Of a DNA stretch of 64,000 nucleotides, positions 1-7,980 are shown piece by piece. This stretch comes from Modestobacter sp. VKM Ac-2985 (GTDB lineage Bacteria; Actinomycetota; Actinomycetes; Mycobacteriales; Geodermatophilaceae): contig NZ_JAPVBI010000002.1 of assembly GCF_026967925.1 (NCBI RefSeq), positions 434,001 through 498,000 on the forward strand, read 5' to 3'. A program made the position numbers and the translations under genes. Under the pieces are notes generated by a model. The model did not search any database. It saw only the letters and a list, made by a program, of their open reading frames with translations, and was not told the DNA's origin. Position 1 is the first letter of the stretch, and each line of letters opens with the position of its first letter.

Positions 1-171
1 CTCGCGGCGCTGATCATCGCGATGCGGCGGTCGCCCGGGAAGCCGAACAACGAGCTCGTCGACACGGCCGGGTCGCCCGCGGACAGTCCCACGACCGGTG
101 GGGCGCCCGGCGACGGCCGGGACCAGACGGACATGGTCCCGGACCCCAACGCCACCCGCGACGACCGCTGA
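1..171 (+). CDS. C-terminal end of an unidentified protein (partial)
   Basis: An open frame runs from the left edge to a TGA at 169-171 and encodes 56 residues. It opens with a short hydrophobic stretch (LAALIIAM) followed by basic residues. The remainder is a Pro/Gly/Asp-rich hydrophilic tail. This looks like the last membrane helix and cytoplasmic tail of a membrane protein, but nothing identifies the family. Its stop is followed at once by a strong hairpin shared with the convergent DUF3224 gene. Confidence 0.5.
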   Translation, partial: LAALIIAMRRSPGKPNNELVDTAGSPADSPTTGGAPGDGRDQTDMVPDPNATRDDR

Positions 172-177
172 TCGACG

Positions 178-207
178 GACACCCCGCCCTCGCCGGGGCG
201 GGGTGTC
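178..207. terminator. Bidirectional hairpin terminator
   Basis: An 11-bp perfect stem (GACACCCCGCC at 178-188, GGCGGGGTGTC at 197-207) closes an 8-nt loop. It lies between two convergent genes and touches both stop codons. There is no T tract, as is usual in high-GC actinobacteria. Confidence 0.7.
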
Positions 208-610
208 AGTCGGGCAGGACGACGTCCAGGGTGAGCAGCTCGTGGGCGACCGTGCCCGTGCCGCTGAGCCCGGCCAGCGCGGCGGTGCCGGAACCGGCGA
301 CCACCCGGGCCCACGGGGTGGTGGCCACGCCTTCGCCCATCTCGGCGCCGTGCTCGAGCACGAAGCTGCCCCGCCGGCCGGCCAGCGCGCCGGTGATCCG
401 CTCCTGCGCGACGTAGGAGGCGCCGCGCTCGCCCTGGGTGGTGAGCACGTGGCCGGTGGCCGAGCCGGTGAGGTCCTCGCCCTCATAGGTCTTCGCGAGC
501 ACGACCCTCCCGGTGGCCGGCGCACCGGGCTCGGCGGGCTCCGGGTCACCGACCGCGTCCCAGGTGTCGATGGTGAACGGCGCGGTCAGGTGCAGGTCCA
601 TGCCGTGCAT
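206..610 (-). CDS. DUF3224 domain-containing protein
   Basis: This 134-residue protein matches the DUF3224 family in length and character, with a small beta-barrel-like fold related to allene oxide cyclases. It has regular alternating beta segments and a TGRVVLAKTYEGEDLTGSAT stretch, followed by an ERGASYVAQERITGALAGR segment. Family members are small cytoplasmic proteins of unknown function. A second Met at residue 4 is an equally good start. It converges on the truncated gene at the left edge. Confidence 0.75.
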   Translation of the reverse strand: MHGMDLHLTAPFTIDTWDAVGDPEPAEPGAPATGRVVLAKTYEGEDLTGSATGHVLTTQGERGASYVAQERITGALAGRRGSFVLEHGAEMGEGVATTPWARVVAGSGTAALAGLSGTGTVAHELLTLDVVLPD

Positions 611-666
611 CCTGGCCCGCGGCCCGCCGGCTGTCCCAGGATCGGGCCACGGGCAGACTCATCCCC

Positions 667-2070
667 GTGACGGTCGTGGTGGTCGGTGCCGGGCCGGTCG
701 GGGTGACGGCGGCGCTGCTGCTGGCCCGCCGGGGCGTCGACGTCCTGGTGCTGGACCGGCACTCGGCCGCCTACCCGCAGCCGCGGGCGGTGCACTTGGA
801 CGACGAGTCGCTGCGGGTGCTGCAGGCGGCCGGCGTCGCCGAGGCGTTCGCCGCGGTCAGCCGGCCGATGGCCGGGCTGCGCCTGCTGGACGGCGAGCAC
901 CGCACGCTCGTGGAGTTCGGGCGCGGGAACGGCGAGCACGGCTGGCCGCAGGCGTCGATGTTCAGCCAGCCCGACCTGGAGGCGGTGCTGCGCGACGCCC
1001 TGGCCGCCGAGCCCCGGGCCCAGCTGCGCGGCGGGGTCGAGGTGTTGCACGTGGAACAACCCGGACCGGTCCGTCTCACCGTCCGCGACCGGGCCACCGG
1101 TGTCGAGGAGGAGCTGGTCGCCGACGCCGTGCTGGGCTGCGACGGGGCGAACAGCGCGGTGCGCCGGCTGATCGGGGCGTGGATGCACGACCTCGGCCCT
1201 GCCGAGCGCTGGCTGGTGGTCGACCTGGCCGCCGACGCCCCGCTGGACGTCTGGCCCGGCGTGCACCAGGTCTGCGACCCGGTCCGCCCGGCCACGTTCA
1301 TGCCGATCGCCGGTGATCGCTACCGCGCGGAGTTCCGGCTCGCCGCGGGGGAGTCGGCTGCCGACCTCGACCTGCCGGCGCTGCTCGCCCGCTTCGGCGC
1401 GCAGGGGTGCGCCGTCGTCCGCACCGCGGAGTACACCTATGCCGCGCAGGTGGCCGACCGCTGGCGGGACCGCCGGGTGCTGCTCTGCGGCGACGCCGCC
1501 CACCTGACCCCGCCGTTCATCGGCCAAGGCCTCGGGCTGGGGCTGCGAGACGTGCACCAGCTGACCTGGAAGCTGGCGGCGGTGCTGGACGGCGCGGACG
1601 ACGCGCTGCTGGACACCCACCAGGCCGAGCGGGCACCGCACGCGCGGGCGCTGATCCGGGTCGCGGTGCTGCTCGGCCGGCTGATGACCGGCGGGGGCGA
1701 CCGGGCGGCACTGGTGCGCCGGGCGGTGCTGACCGGGGTGCGCCGGCTGCCGCGGCTGGCCGCCTTCGCCGCCGCCAGCCGGACGCCGCCGCTGCGTCGT
1801 GGCCCGCTGGTGCGCCGGCCGCTTCTCGCGCCGGGCTCGCCGGTCGGATCGCTCCTACCGCAGCCCCCGGTCGCGGGCGCCCAGCGGCTGGACGACCTGT
1901 TCGGCCCCGGCTGGGCGGTGCTCAGCGCCGGCGGTCCGGTGCCCATGGACTGGCCGGGCCCCGTGCTGCGGGCCGACCGGCTCGGCTCGCCGGAGCTGGT
2001 CCGCTGGCTCGGTGGGCGGTCGGTCCTGGTGCGCCCGGACCGGATCGTGGCTGCCGCCTCCCGCGGCTAG
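667..2070 (+). CDS. FAD-dependent aromatic-ring monooxygenase (MhpA-like)
   Basis: This 467-residue single-component flavoprotein hydroxylase is of the class that uses NAD(P)H and O2 to hydroxylate phenolic or propionate substrates. It has an N-terminal Rossmann GAGPVG (7-12) and a QPRAVHLDDESLRVL segment typical of the 3-(3-hydroxyphenyl)propionate hydroxylase branch. The second FAD motif GDAAHLTPP follows a conserved LLCG at about 272-284. The C-terminal domain is shorter than in full MhpA (about 550 aa). The GTG start is placed so that the Rossmann strand begins at residue 3. The substrate is not predictable, because no ring-cleavage genes are nearby. The next gene starts 10 nt downstream. 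Confidence 0.8.
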   Translation: MTVVVVGAGPVGVTAALLLARRGVDVLVLDRHSAAYPQPRAVHLDDESLRVLQAAGVAEAFAAVSRPMAGLRLLDGEHRTLVEFGRGNGEHGWPQASMFSQPDLEAVLRDALAAEPRAQLRGGVEVLHVEQPGPVRLTVRDRATGVEEELVADAVLGCDGANSAVRRLIGAWMHDLGPAERWLVVDLAADAPLDVWPGVHQVCDPVRPATFMPIAGDRYRAEFRLAAGESAADLDLPALLARFGAQGCAVVRTAEYTYAAQVADRWRDRRVLLCGDAAHLTPPFIGQGLGLGLRDVHQLTWKLAAVLDGADDALLDTHQAERAPHARALIRVAVLLGRLMTGGGDRAALVRRAVLTGVRRLPRLAAFAAASRTPPLRRGPLVRRPLLAPGSPVGSLLPQPPVAGAQRLDDLFGPGWAVLSAGGPVPMDWPGPVLRADRLGSPELVRWLGGRSVLVRPDRIVAAASRG

Positions 2071-2079
2071 CGTGGCCGG

Positions 2080-3282
2080 GTGAGCTTCGACGTCGCAGCA
2101 CTCCGCGCCCACTTCCCCGCCCTGACCGACGGCGCCGCGCACTTCGACGGCCCCGGCGGCTCGCAGACCCCCGACGTCGTCGCGCAGGCGGTCGCCGCCA
2201 CGATGACCCAGCCGATGGCCAACCGCGGCTCGGTCACCCAGGCGGAGCGCAACGCCGACGCGGTGGTGCGGGAGGCTCGGCAGGCGGTCGCCGACCTGAC
2301 CGGCGGCGATCCGGGCGGCGTGGTCTTCGGGCGCAGCGCCACCGCGCTGACCTACGACCTGTCCCGGGTGCTGTCCGCCGGCTGGGTGCCCGGCGACGAG
2401 GTCGTGGTGACCCGGCTGGACCACGACGCCAACATCCGCCCCTGGGTGCAGGCCGCCGAGGCCCGGGGCGCCACCGTGCGCTGGGCTGACTTCGACCCGG
2501 CCACCGGCGAGCTCGACCCCGCGACCGTCGGGGCCCTGCTGTCCGACCGCACCCGGCTGATCGCCGTCACCGGCGCCTCCAACCTGATCGGCACCCGGCC
2601 CGACGTCGCCGCGATCGCCGCGCTGGCGCACGAGATCGGCGCGCTGACCTGGGTGGACGGCGTGCACCTGACCGCGCACGCGCCGGTCGACGTCACCGCG
2701 CTGGGGGCGGACTTCCTCGTCTGCTCGCCGTACAAGTTCCTCGGCCCGCACTGCGGCTGCCTGGTCGCCGCACCGGAGCTGCTGGAGACGCTGCACCCGG
2801 ACAAGCTGCTGCCCTCCAGCAACGCCGTCCCGGAGCGGTTCGAGCTGGGCACGCTCCCCTACGAGCTGCTCGCCGGCACCACGGCGGCGATCGACCTGCT
2901 CGCCGCCCAGGCCGGCCCCGAGGGCGACCGCCGCAGCCGGCTGGTGGCCGCGATGGCCGCTGTCGAGCAGCACGAGGACCGGCTGCGGGACCGGATCGAG
3001 GACGGCGTCCGGGCGCTGCCCGGGGTGACGCTGTGGTCCCGGGCGGCCCGGCGCACCCCCACCCTGCTGCTGACCTTCGCCGACCGCGAGGCAGCCGAGG
3101 CGTACCGCTTCCTGGCCGAGCGCGGTGTCAACGCCCCGGCCGGCTCGTTCTACGCGCTCGAGGCGAGCCGTCACCTGGGGCTGGGCGACACCGGTGGTCT
3201 GCGGGTCGGGCTCGCCCCCTACAGCGACGACGCCGACGTCGACCGGCTGCTCGCCGGGCTGCGGGAGTTCACCGCGGGCTGA
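2080..3282 (+). CDS. Cysteine desulfurase-like class V aminotransferase
   Basis: This 400-residue PLP-dependent enzyme belongs to the cysteine desulfurase-like family (TIGR01976 type), distinct from NifS/IscS and SufS. The PLP-binding lysine is K219 in the SPYKFLGPHCG segment. An HFDGPGGSQTP motif near the N-terminus is characteristic of the family, and TWVDGVHLTAH carries the cofactor-contacting Asp and His. It starts with GTG 9 nt after the monooxygenase stop and is probably cotranscribed with it. Its biological substrate is unknown. The absence of scaffold or sulfur-carrier genes nearby argues against a dedicated Fe-S role. Confidence 0.8.
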   Translation: MSFDVAALRAHFPALTDGAAHFDGPGGSQTPDVVAQAVAATMTQPMANRGSVTQAERNADAVVREARQAVADLTGGDPGGVVFGRSATALTYDLSRVLSAGWVPGDEVVVTRLDHDANIRPWVQAAEARGATVRWADFDPATGELDPATVGALLSDRTRLIAVTGASNLIGTRPDVAAIAALAHEIGALTWVDGVHLTAHAPVDVTALGADFLVCSPYKFLGPHCGCLVAAPELLETLHPDKLLPSSNAVPERFELGTLPYELLAGTTAAIDLLAAQAGPEGDRRSRLVAAMAAVEQHEDRLRDRIEDGVRALPGVTLWSRAARRTPTLLLTFADREAAEAYRFLAERGVNAPAGSFYALEASRHLGLGDTGGLRVGLAPYSDDADVDRLLAGLREFTAG

Positions 3283-3288
3283 GTCGCG

Positions 3289-3753
3289 TCAGCGGGCCTC
3301 GGCGATCCGCTTGATCGCGGCCAAGGTCGCCGGGATGCTCTCGTGCGCGGACCGGGTGCGGTCCTCGATCTGCGCCTGCGCGTCGGCGCCGTACCGCTCG
3401 GCGAAGAACTGCTGCCCGGCGGGGAGGAACTCCCAGGACTCGGTCAGCCGGGTGCCACCCTCGACCGGCTCCATGGTGAAGCCCCACCGCACCAGCTTCC
3501 CGCCGACCAGGAACGCGAACTCCCGGCCCGGCTCGGCGGCCACCACCTGGCTGCGGGTCTCCCAGGTGCGCCCGGGCACCTCGTTGTGCCCGGTGAACCA
3601 GGCGCCCACCTCCGCGGAATGCCCCTCGTCCCACCAGCAGGAGGTGCAGATGGGGCTCCACTCGCCGGTCCGGGTCACGTCGGACACGAGGTCGTAGAGC
3701 GCCTCCGGGGACGAGCGGACGACGACGGAGCCGGCGTGGGTGAGGCTGTCCAT
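3289..3753 (-). CDS. SRPBCC (START/polyketide cyclase-like) family protein
   Basis: This 154-residue single-domain protein begins MDSLTHAGSVVVRSSPEALY, the usual first strand and helix of SRPBCC proteins. It continues with a VSDVTRTGEWSPICTSCWW segment and a C-terminal helix that covers the ligand cavity. Members bind hydrophobic ligands. The ligand here is unknown. The ATG at 3753 is chosen because the open frame upstream has no family similarity. It converges on the desulfurase-like gene with only 6 nt between stops. Confidence 0.75.
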   Translation of the reverse strand: MDSLTHAGSVVVRSSPEALYDLVSDVTRTGEWSPICTSCWWDEGHSAEVGAWFTGHNEVPGRTWETRSQVVAAEPGREFAFLVGGKLVRWGFTMEPVEGGTRLTESWEFLPAGQQFFAERYGADAQAQIEDRTRSAHESIPATLAAIKRIAEAR

Positions 3754-3936
3754 CCGGGCATCCTCGCAGCGGGCGGCCGGCGGGACGACGCCGGTCGGCC
3801 GAGGGGACACAGACCCGTCGGCGAACGGACGGGTGCATCCGGAACCGGCGGGTACCGGGGGACCACGCAGACCGGGGTGGTCGCCCTCCTCGGTCACCGA
3901 CCGCGTCCGCACGCTGCCGATCCGAGGAGCCCCACG

Positions 3937-4488
3937 ATGGCCCGCAACACCCTGTCCCGTTCCCTGCACGACGTCGGCCTCGCCGCCTGGTTCGGCGGCA
4001 CGCTGGCCAACGCCGTCGCGCTGAACCCGGCCTCCGGCGAGGCGGGCAGCGCCCGCGGCACCGGCGCCGTCGCCAACGCCGGCTGGGACCGGTGGACGCC
4101 GGTCAACGCCGCGGCCATCGGGGCGCACCTGATCGGCAGCATCGGCCAGCTGCAGGCGAACAAGCAGCGCGTCGCCCAGCAGCAGGGTGTGAAGGCCATG
4201 TCGGCGGCCAAGACGGCGCTGACGGCGGCTGCGCTCGGCGTCACCGCCTACAGCCGGCTGCTCGGCAAGATCGTCGACCAGGGTGGCGCCACCCCGTCCA
4301 AGCGCGCCACCAGGCCCTCCAAGCGGGCCCGCGGCGAGGTCGCGGCCGCGCAGCTGCGACTGGACCAGCTGCAGTGGGTGATCCCGGCCATCACCGGGGC
4401 GCTCGTCGTCGTCAGCTCCTACGCGGGGGAGCAGCAGCGCCCGTCCGAGGTGCTGCGCGGCGTCACCGTGGAGCCCGCGACCGTCTGA
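3937..4488 (+). CDS. Conserved hypothetical protein with hydrophobic segments
   Basis: This 183-residue protein starts at an ATG preceded by a GAGGAG ribosome site at 3923-3929. Its hydrophobic segments are AAWFGGTLANAVAL near residue 20, GAHLIGSIGQL near 65, AKTALTAAALGVTAY near 95 and WVIPAITGALVVVSSYA near 155. A strongly basic insert (SKRATRPSKRARGE) lies between the last two. It looks like a small multi-pass or peripheral membrane protein conserved in actinobacteria. I do not recognise a functional family. Confidence 0.65.
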   Translation: MARNTLSRSLHDVGLAAWFGGTLANAVALNPASGEAGSARGTGAVANAGWDRWTPVNAAAIGAHLIGSIGQLQANKQRVAQQQGVKAMSAAKTALTAAALGVTAYSRLLGKIVDQGGATPSKRATRPSKRARGEVAAAQLRLDQLQWVIPAITGALVVVSSYAGEQQRPSEVLRGVTVEPATV

Positions 4489-4495
4489 GTCGAGC

Positions 4496-4533
4496 CGGGG
4501 GCGGGAGCAGCTCGGCTGCCCCACGCCCCCGGC
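4496..4533. terminator. Hairpin between convergent genes
   Basis: A 9-bp stem (CCGGGGGCG at 4496-4504, CGCCCCCGG at 4525-4533) has an inner GCAGC/GCTGC stem in its loop. It sits between the hypothetical gene and the 3' end of mftR and probably ends transcription from both sides. Confidence 0.6.
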
Positions 4534-4540
4534 CGCCCGG

Positions 4541-5152
4541 TCAGCCGGGCAGGCGCAGGGACGGGAAGCCGGCGGCCAGCTCGTCGAAGGCCTGGTGCAG
4601 CGCGGCGCCCAGGGTGATCTCGCCGTCGGCCAGCCACAGCTCGAACGCCGTCGTCGCCGCGGCCCGGGTGCTGGTCGCGACGAGCCGCGGCACCAGCGTG
4701 TCCGGCGCGACCCCGGTCCGTCGCGCCACGTGGGCGGCGACGACCCGGTCGACGTCGGCGTAGCGCAGCTGCGAGTGCGCCAGCAGCGCCGGCTCGGTCA
4801 GGATCAGCCGCATCCGCTGGCGGAGCATCGGCAGGTCGGCCGCGGCGTAGTCGTTGACCTCGACGTACGCGGCGTAGACGGAGGCGAGCACCGGCTGGTC
4901 GGCCGCAGCGGCGGCGAGCATCCCCTCCAGCCGGACGACGTGGCCGTCGAACTGGCCCCAGACCGCGTCGGCCTTGGTGCTGCAGTACCGGAAGAAGGTG
5001 CGCCGGCTGATGCCGGCGGCGTCGGCCACCTCGTCGATGGTGACCGCCTCGAACCCCTGGGCGGTGAACAGGTCGAGGGCGGCCTGTTCGATCCGGGCGC
5101 GGGTCTCCTCGCGGGCGTCGGCCGCGACCATCGTCTCGGTCACGGCCTCCAT
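4541..5152 (-). CDS. mftR: Mycofactocin system TetR-family regulator MftR
   Basis: This 203-residue TetR-type repressor is transcribed divergently from mftA. The N-terminal DNA-binding domain (about 15-65) shows AALDLFTAQGFEAVTIDEVA followed by the recognition helix GISRRTFFRYCSTKADAVW. The rest is the helical ligand-binding and dimerisation domain. Mycobacterial MftR is known to respond to long-chain acyl-CoAs and to control the mft operon; applying that here is by homology. The start at 5152 is preferred over a GTG at 5230, because the longer form would code through the likely operator at 5213-5231. Confidence 0.85.
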   Translation of the reverse strand: MEAVTETMVAADAREETRARIEQAALDLFTAQGFEAVTIDEVADAAGISRRTFFRYCSTKADAVWGQFDGHVVRLEGMLAAAAADQPVLASVYAAYVEVNDYAAADLPMLRQRMRLILTEPALLAHSQLRYADVDRVVAAHVARRTGVAPDTLVPRLVATSTRAAATTAFELWLADGEITLGAALHQAFDELAAGFPSLRLPG

Positions 5153-5207
5153 CCTGCCCCTCTGCGGCGCGGTGACCGCCCGGCGCCGCGCTCGCCGGCC
5201 GCAGCCC

Positions 5208-5237
5208 TTGCCGGTGGCACTGGGTGTCACCTACGGT
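5208..5237 (+). promoter_or_regulatory. mftA promoter with overlapping dyad operator
   Basis: A TTGCCG box (5208-5213) and TACGGT box (5232-5237) are separated by 18 nt. Within the spacer lies a near-perfect dyad, GGTGGCAC / GTGTCACC (5213-5220 and 5224-5231, one mismatch, 3-nt centre). The position between -35 and -10 is typical for a TetR-type repressor site, so MftR is the likely ligand. Transcription would start near 5244, about 35 nt before mftA. Confidence 0.5.
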
Positions 5238-5278
5238 CTGCCGAGTCAGGTCCGTGACCCAGCTCACCCGGAGGAACC

Positions 5279-5398
5279 GTGCCCGAGACGACGCAGGACG
5301 AGCTCACCGTCGAGACCCCCGCGGCCGCCGAGGAGGTGCTCGTCGAGGAGTCCCTCGTGGAAGAGGTCTCCATCGACGGCATGTGCGGCGTCTACTGA
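5279..5398 (+). CDS. mftA: Mycofactocin precursor peptide MftA
   Basis: This 39-residue acidic peptide ends in IDGMCGVY, the conserved core of mycofactocin precursors. MftC decarboxylates and cyclises the C-terminal Val-Tyr pair, and MftE later releases that modified dipeptide. The leader is rich in Glu and Val, as expected for recognition by the MftB chaperone. The GTG start at 5279 is preceded by GGAGG at 5270-5274. The mftB start follows 10 nt after the stop. The C-terminal Gly-Val-Tyr and the adjacent mftB and mftC leave little doubt about identity. Confidence 0.95.
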   Translation: MPETTQDELTVETPAAAEEVLVEESLVEEVSIDGMCGVY

Positions 5399-5408
5399 TC
5401 CCCGCCCG

Positions 5409-5717
5409 ATGACCTCGCCGGCTCCGGTCCCCGCCGTGACCGACCCAGTGGTGTTCGACCCGGAGCTGCCCTGGCAGCGTGCCCGGTCGGTGGCGCTGCG
5501 GCCGGAGCCCTTCGGGGCGCTGGTGTACCACTTCGGCACCCGGAAGCTGTCCTTCCTGAAGTCGAAGACGCTGGTCCGGGTCGTGGAGACCCTCGCCGAC
5601 CACCCCACCGCCACGGCCGCGCTCCTCGCCTGCGAGGTGCCGGAGTCCCAGCGCGCCAGCTACGTGAAGGCGCTGGGCGACCTGGCCCGGTCGCAGATGA
5701 TCGAGACGAGGACCTGA
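5409..5717 (+). CDS. mftB: Mycofactocin biosynthesis chaperone MftB
   Basis: This 102-residue PqqD/RRE-like protein binds the MftA leader and presents it to the radical SAM enzyme MftC. The sequence shows the expected RPEPFGALVYHFGTRKLSFL beta-hairpin region, followed by three helices. Its TGA overlaps the mftC ATG by one base, so translation is probably coupled. Length and position between mftA and mftC are canonical. Confidence 0.92.
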   Translation: MTSPAPVPAVTDPVVFDPELPWQRARSVALRPEPFGALVYHFGTRKLSFLKSKTLVRVVETLADHPTATAALLACEVPESQRASYVKALGDLARSQMIETRT

Positions 5718-6943
5718 TGACCGCCGTCCTGCCCGAGCGCCCGGCCCGCCCGACCGGTGGGCGGTTGATCGACCAGTTCGAGTACGGCCTGGACGCCCCG
5801 ATCTGCCTGACCTGGGAGCTCACCTACGCCTGCAACCTGGCGTGCGTGCACTGCCTGTCCTCCTCCGGGCGCCGGGACCCCCGGGAGCTGTCCACCGCCG
5901 AGGCGGAGGCGGTGATCGACGAGCTGCAGCGGATGCAGGTCTTCTACGTCAACGTCGGCGGCGGCGAGCCCACGGTGCGGCCGGACTTCTGGCACCTGCT
6001 GGACTACGCGATCGGGCACGACGTCGGGGTGAAGTTCTCCACCAACGGCGTGAAGCTGGACAAGGCCCGGGCCGCGCAGCTGGCCCGCACCGACTACGTC
6101 GACGTGCAGATCTCCCTGGACGGCGCCACCGCGGAGGTCAACGACCGGGTCCGCGGCGCCGGCTCGTTCGCCACCGCCACGAAGGCGCTGGAGAACCTGG
6201 CCGAGGCGGGGATGAAGGACTTCAAGGTCTCCGTCGTCGTCACCCGGGAGAACGCCGGGCAGCTGGACGAGTTCAAGGCGCTCACCGACTCCTTCGGCGC
6301 CCAGCTGCGGATCACCCGGCTGCGGCCCTCAGGCCGCGGGGCCGACGTCTGGGAGCAGCTGCACCCCACGATGGCCCAGCAGAAGGACCTGTACTCCTGG
6401 CTCCTGGCCAACGGCGACAACGTGCTCACCGGCGACTCGTTCTTCCACCTGTCCGCGTTCGGTGAGGCCCTGCCGGGGCTGAACCTGTGCGGCGCGGGCC
6501 GGGTCGTCTGCCTGATCGACCCGGTCGGTGACGTCTACGCCTGCCCGTTCGCCATCCACGAGGACTTCCTGGCCGGCAACGTGCGCTCCCCCGGCGGGTT
6601 CCAGCAGGTCTGGCAGCAGTCGGAGCTCTTCGCCGACCTGCGCAGCCCGCAGACCGGCGGCGCCTGCACCAAGTGCCAGCACTTCGACTCCTGCCGCGGC
6701 GGCTGCATGGCGGCGAAGTTCTTCACCGGCCTGCCGCTGGACGGGCCCGACCCCGAGTGCGTGCAGGGCTACGGGGAGAGCGCGCTGGCCGCCCGCGACA
6801 CCGAGCTGGTCACGCCCAGGAGCCACCTCGACCACTCCCACACCGGCCCGGTGCGCGGTCAGCCCACGCTGCTGGGCATGCCCGCGATCCCGCCCGCCAA
6901 GATCTGCGACGAGTCCCCGCTGGCCGGGCTGCAGCTCGGCTGA
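5717..6943 (+). CDS. mftC: Mycofactocin radical SAM maturase MftC
   Basis: This 408-residue radical SAM/SPASM enzyme first decarboxylates the C-terminal Tyr of MftA and then forms a carbon-carbon bond to the preceding Val, giving a lactam. The SAM-cluster motif CNLACVHC is at C39, C43 and C46. GGGEPT, the SAM-binding motif, follows. The SPASM domain (about 255-350) has [27 protein letters not shown] and a late Cys for auxiliary Fe-S clusters. It is cotranscribed with mftA and mftB. The next gene starts 124 nt downstream across a palindrome, an unusually wide gap for this operon. Confidence 0.95.
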   Translation: MTAVLPERPARPTGGRLIDQFEYGLDAPICLTWELTYACNLACVHCLSSSGRRDPRELSTAEAEAVIDELQRMQVFYVNVGGGEPTVRPDFWHLLDYAIGHDVGVKFSTNGVKLDKARAAQLARTDYVDVQISLDGATAEVNDRVRGAGSFATATKALENLAEAGMKDFKVSVVVTRENAGQLDEFKALTDSFGAQLRITRLRPSGRGADVWEQLHPTMAQQKDLYSWLLANGDNVLTGDSFFHLSAFGEALPGLNLCGAGRVVCLIDPVGDVYACPFAIHEDFLAGNVRSPGGFQQVWQQSELFADLRSPQTGGACTKCQHFDSCRGGCMAAKFFTGLPLDGPDPECVQGYGESALAARDTELVTPRSHLDHSHTGPVRGQPTLLGMPAIPPAKICDESPLAGLQLG

Positions 6944-6998
6944 CCGCACGATCCGGCGACCGCGCCGGGCCCCACGAACTCGACCCCGTTCCGGGGCC

Positions 6999-7012
6999 GG
7001 GGATCGATCCCC
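6999..7012. promoter_or_regulatory. 14-bp perfect palindrome between mftC and the SDR gene
   Basis: GGGGATCGATCCCC lies in the gap between mftC and the next gene, next to CCCCGTTCCGGGG, which can also fold. It could be an operator for independent control of the SDR or a weak transcription pause. There is nothing else in this gap apart from the AGGAG ribosome site at about 7057. Confidence 0.35.
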
Positions 7013-7067
7013 CGCCCGATGCGGCGAGAGACCGGATCCGAGACGACGACGTCTGAGGAGAAGGACG

Positions 7068-7883
7068 ATGGGAAAGCTCGAGGGAAAGGTCGCCTTCATC
7101 ACCGGTGCGGCGCGCGGCCAGGGCCGCAGCCACGCCATCCGGCTGGCGCAGGAGGGCGCTGACGTGATCGCCGTCGACCTGTGCGAGCAGATCGACTCGG
7201 TGGCCTACGACATGGCGACGCCGGAGGACCTCCAGCAGACGGTCAAGGAGGTGGAGGCGCTCGACCGGCGGATCGTCGCCAGCCGAGCCGACGTCCGCGA
7301 CCGGGGTGCGCTGGACGCGGCGGTCCGTGACGGGGTCGCCCAGCTGGGGCGGGTGGACATCGTGCTGGCGAACGCGGGCATCGCGCCGATGGGCGAGGGC
7401 AGCGAGACTCCCCAGGCCTGGCAGGACGTCATCGACGTCAACCTCACCGGGGTCTGGAACACCGTGCAGGCGGCCGTCCCGACGATGATCGAGCAGGGGG
7501 ACGGCGGGGCGATCGTGATCACCAGCTCCACCGCGGGGCTCAAGGGGATCGGCGGGGACAGCCCGGGTGGGCAGGGCTACACGGCGGCCAAGCACGGCGT
7601 GGTCGGGCTGATGCGCACCTTCGCCAACACCCTGGCCCAGCACCGGATCCGGGTGAACACCGTGCACCCGACCGGGGTCAACACCCCGATGGTCGTCAAC
7701 CCGGTGATGGAGAAGTGGCTGGCCGAGGACCCCTCGATCGCCGGCGCCCTCTCCAACCTGCTGCCGGTGGAGATGATCGAGGCGGTCGACATCTCCAACG
7801 CGATCCTGTTCCTGGTGTCCGACGACGGCCGCTACGTCACCGGGGTGACCCTGCCCGTCGATGCCGGGATCCTCGCCAAGTGA
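7068..7883 (+). CDS. Mycofactocin-coupled SDR family oxidoreductase
   Basis: This 271-residue short-chain dehydrogenase carries the signature of the mycofactocin-dependent subgroup (TIGR03971): [12 protein letters not shown] at residues 12-23 in place of the ordinary TGxxxGIG, plus an extended insert after the second beta strand. The catalytic residues are Ser in ITSSTAG and Y171-x3-K175. Members hold NAD(H) tightly and pass electrons to mycofactocin rather than exchanging the nicotinamide. The likely substrate is an alcohol. The ATG at 7068 follows an AGGAG at about 7057. Position directly after mftC supports the assignment. Confidence 0.9.
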   Translation: MGKLEGKVAFITGAARGQGRSHAIRLAQEGADVIAVDLCEQIDSVAYDMATPEDLQQTVKEVEALDRRIVASRADVRDRGALDAAVRDGVAQLGRVDIVLANAGIAPMGEGSETPQAWQDVIDVNLTGVWNTVQAAVPTMIEQGDGGAIVITSSTAGLKGIGGDSPGGQGYTAAKHGVVGLMRTFANTLAQHRIRVNTVHPTGVNTPMVVNPVMEKWLAEDPSIAGALSNLLPVEMIEAVDISNAILFLVSDDGRYVTGVTLPVDAGILAK

Positions 7884-7980
7884 CCGGCGACGAGGGACCG
7901 GGCGACGCCGGCTGCACCGTCGAGTGAGTCGTCGCCGGGCGGCGGCACCGCCGCCCGGCGACCCCGGAACGGGAGGGCGC

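Noticed and set aside
5153..5230. Longer mftR start at GTG 5230
   Set aside because: It would place the promoter-embedded dyad inside the coding region and add a basic, non-family N-terminus.
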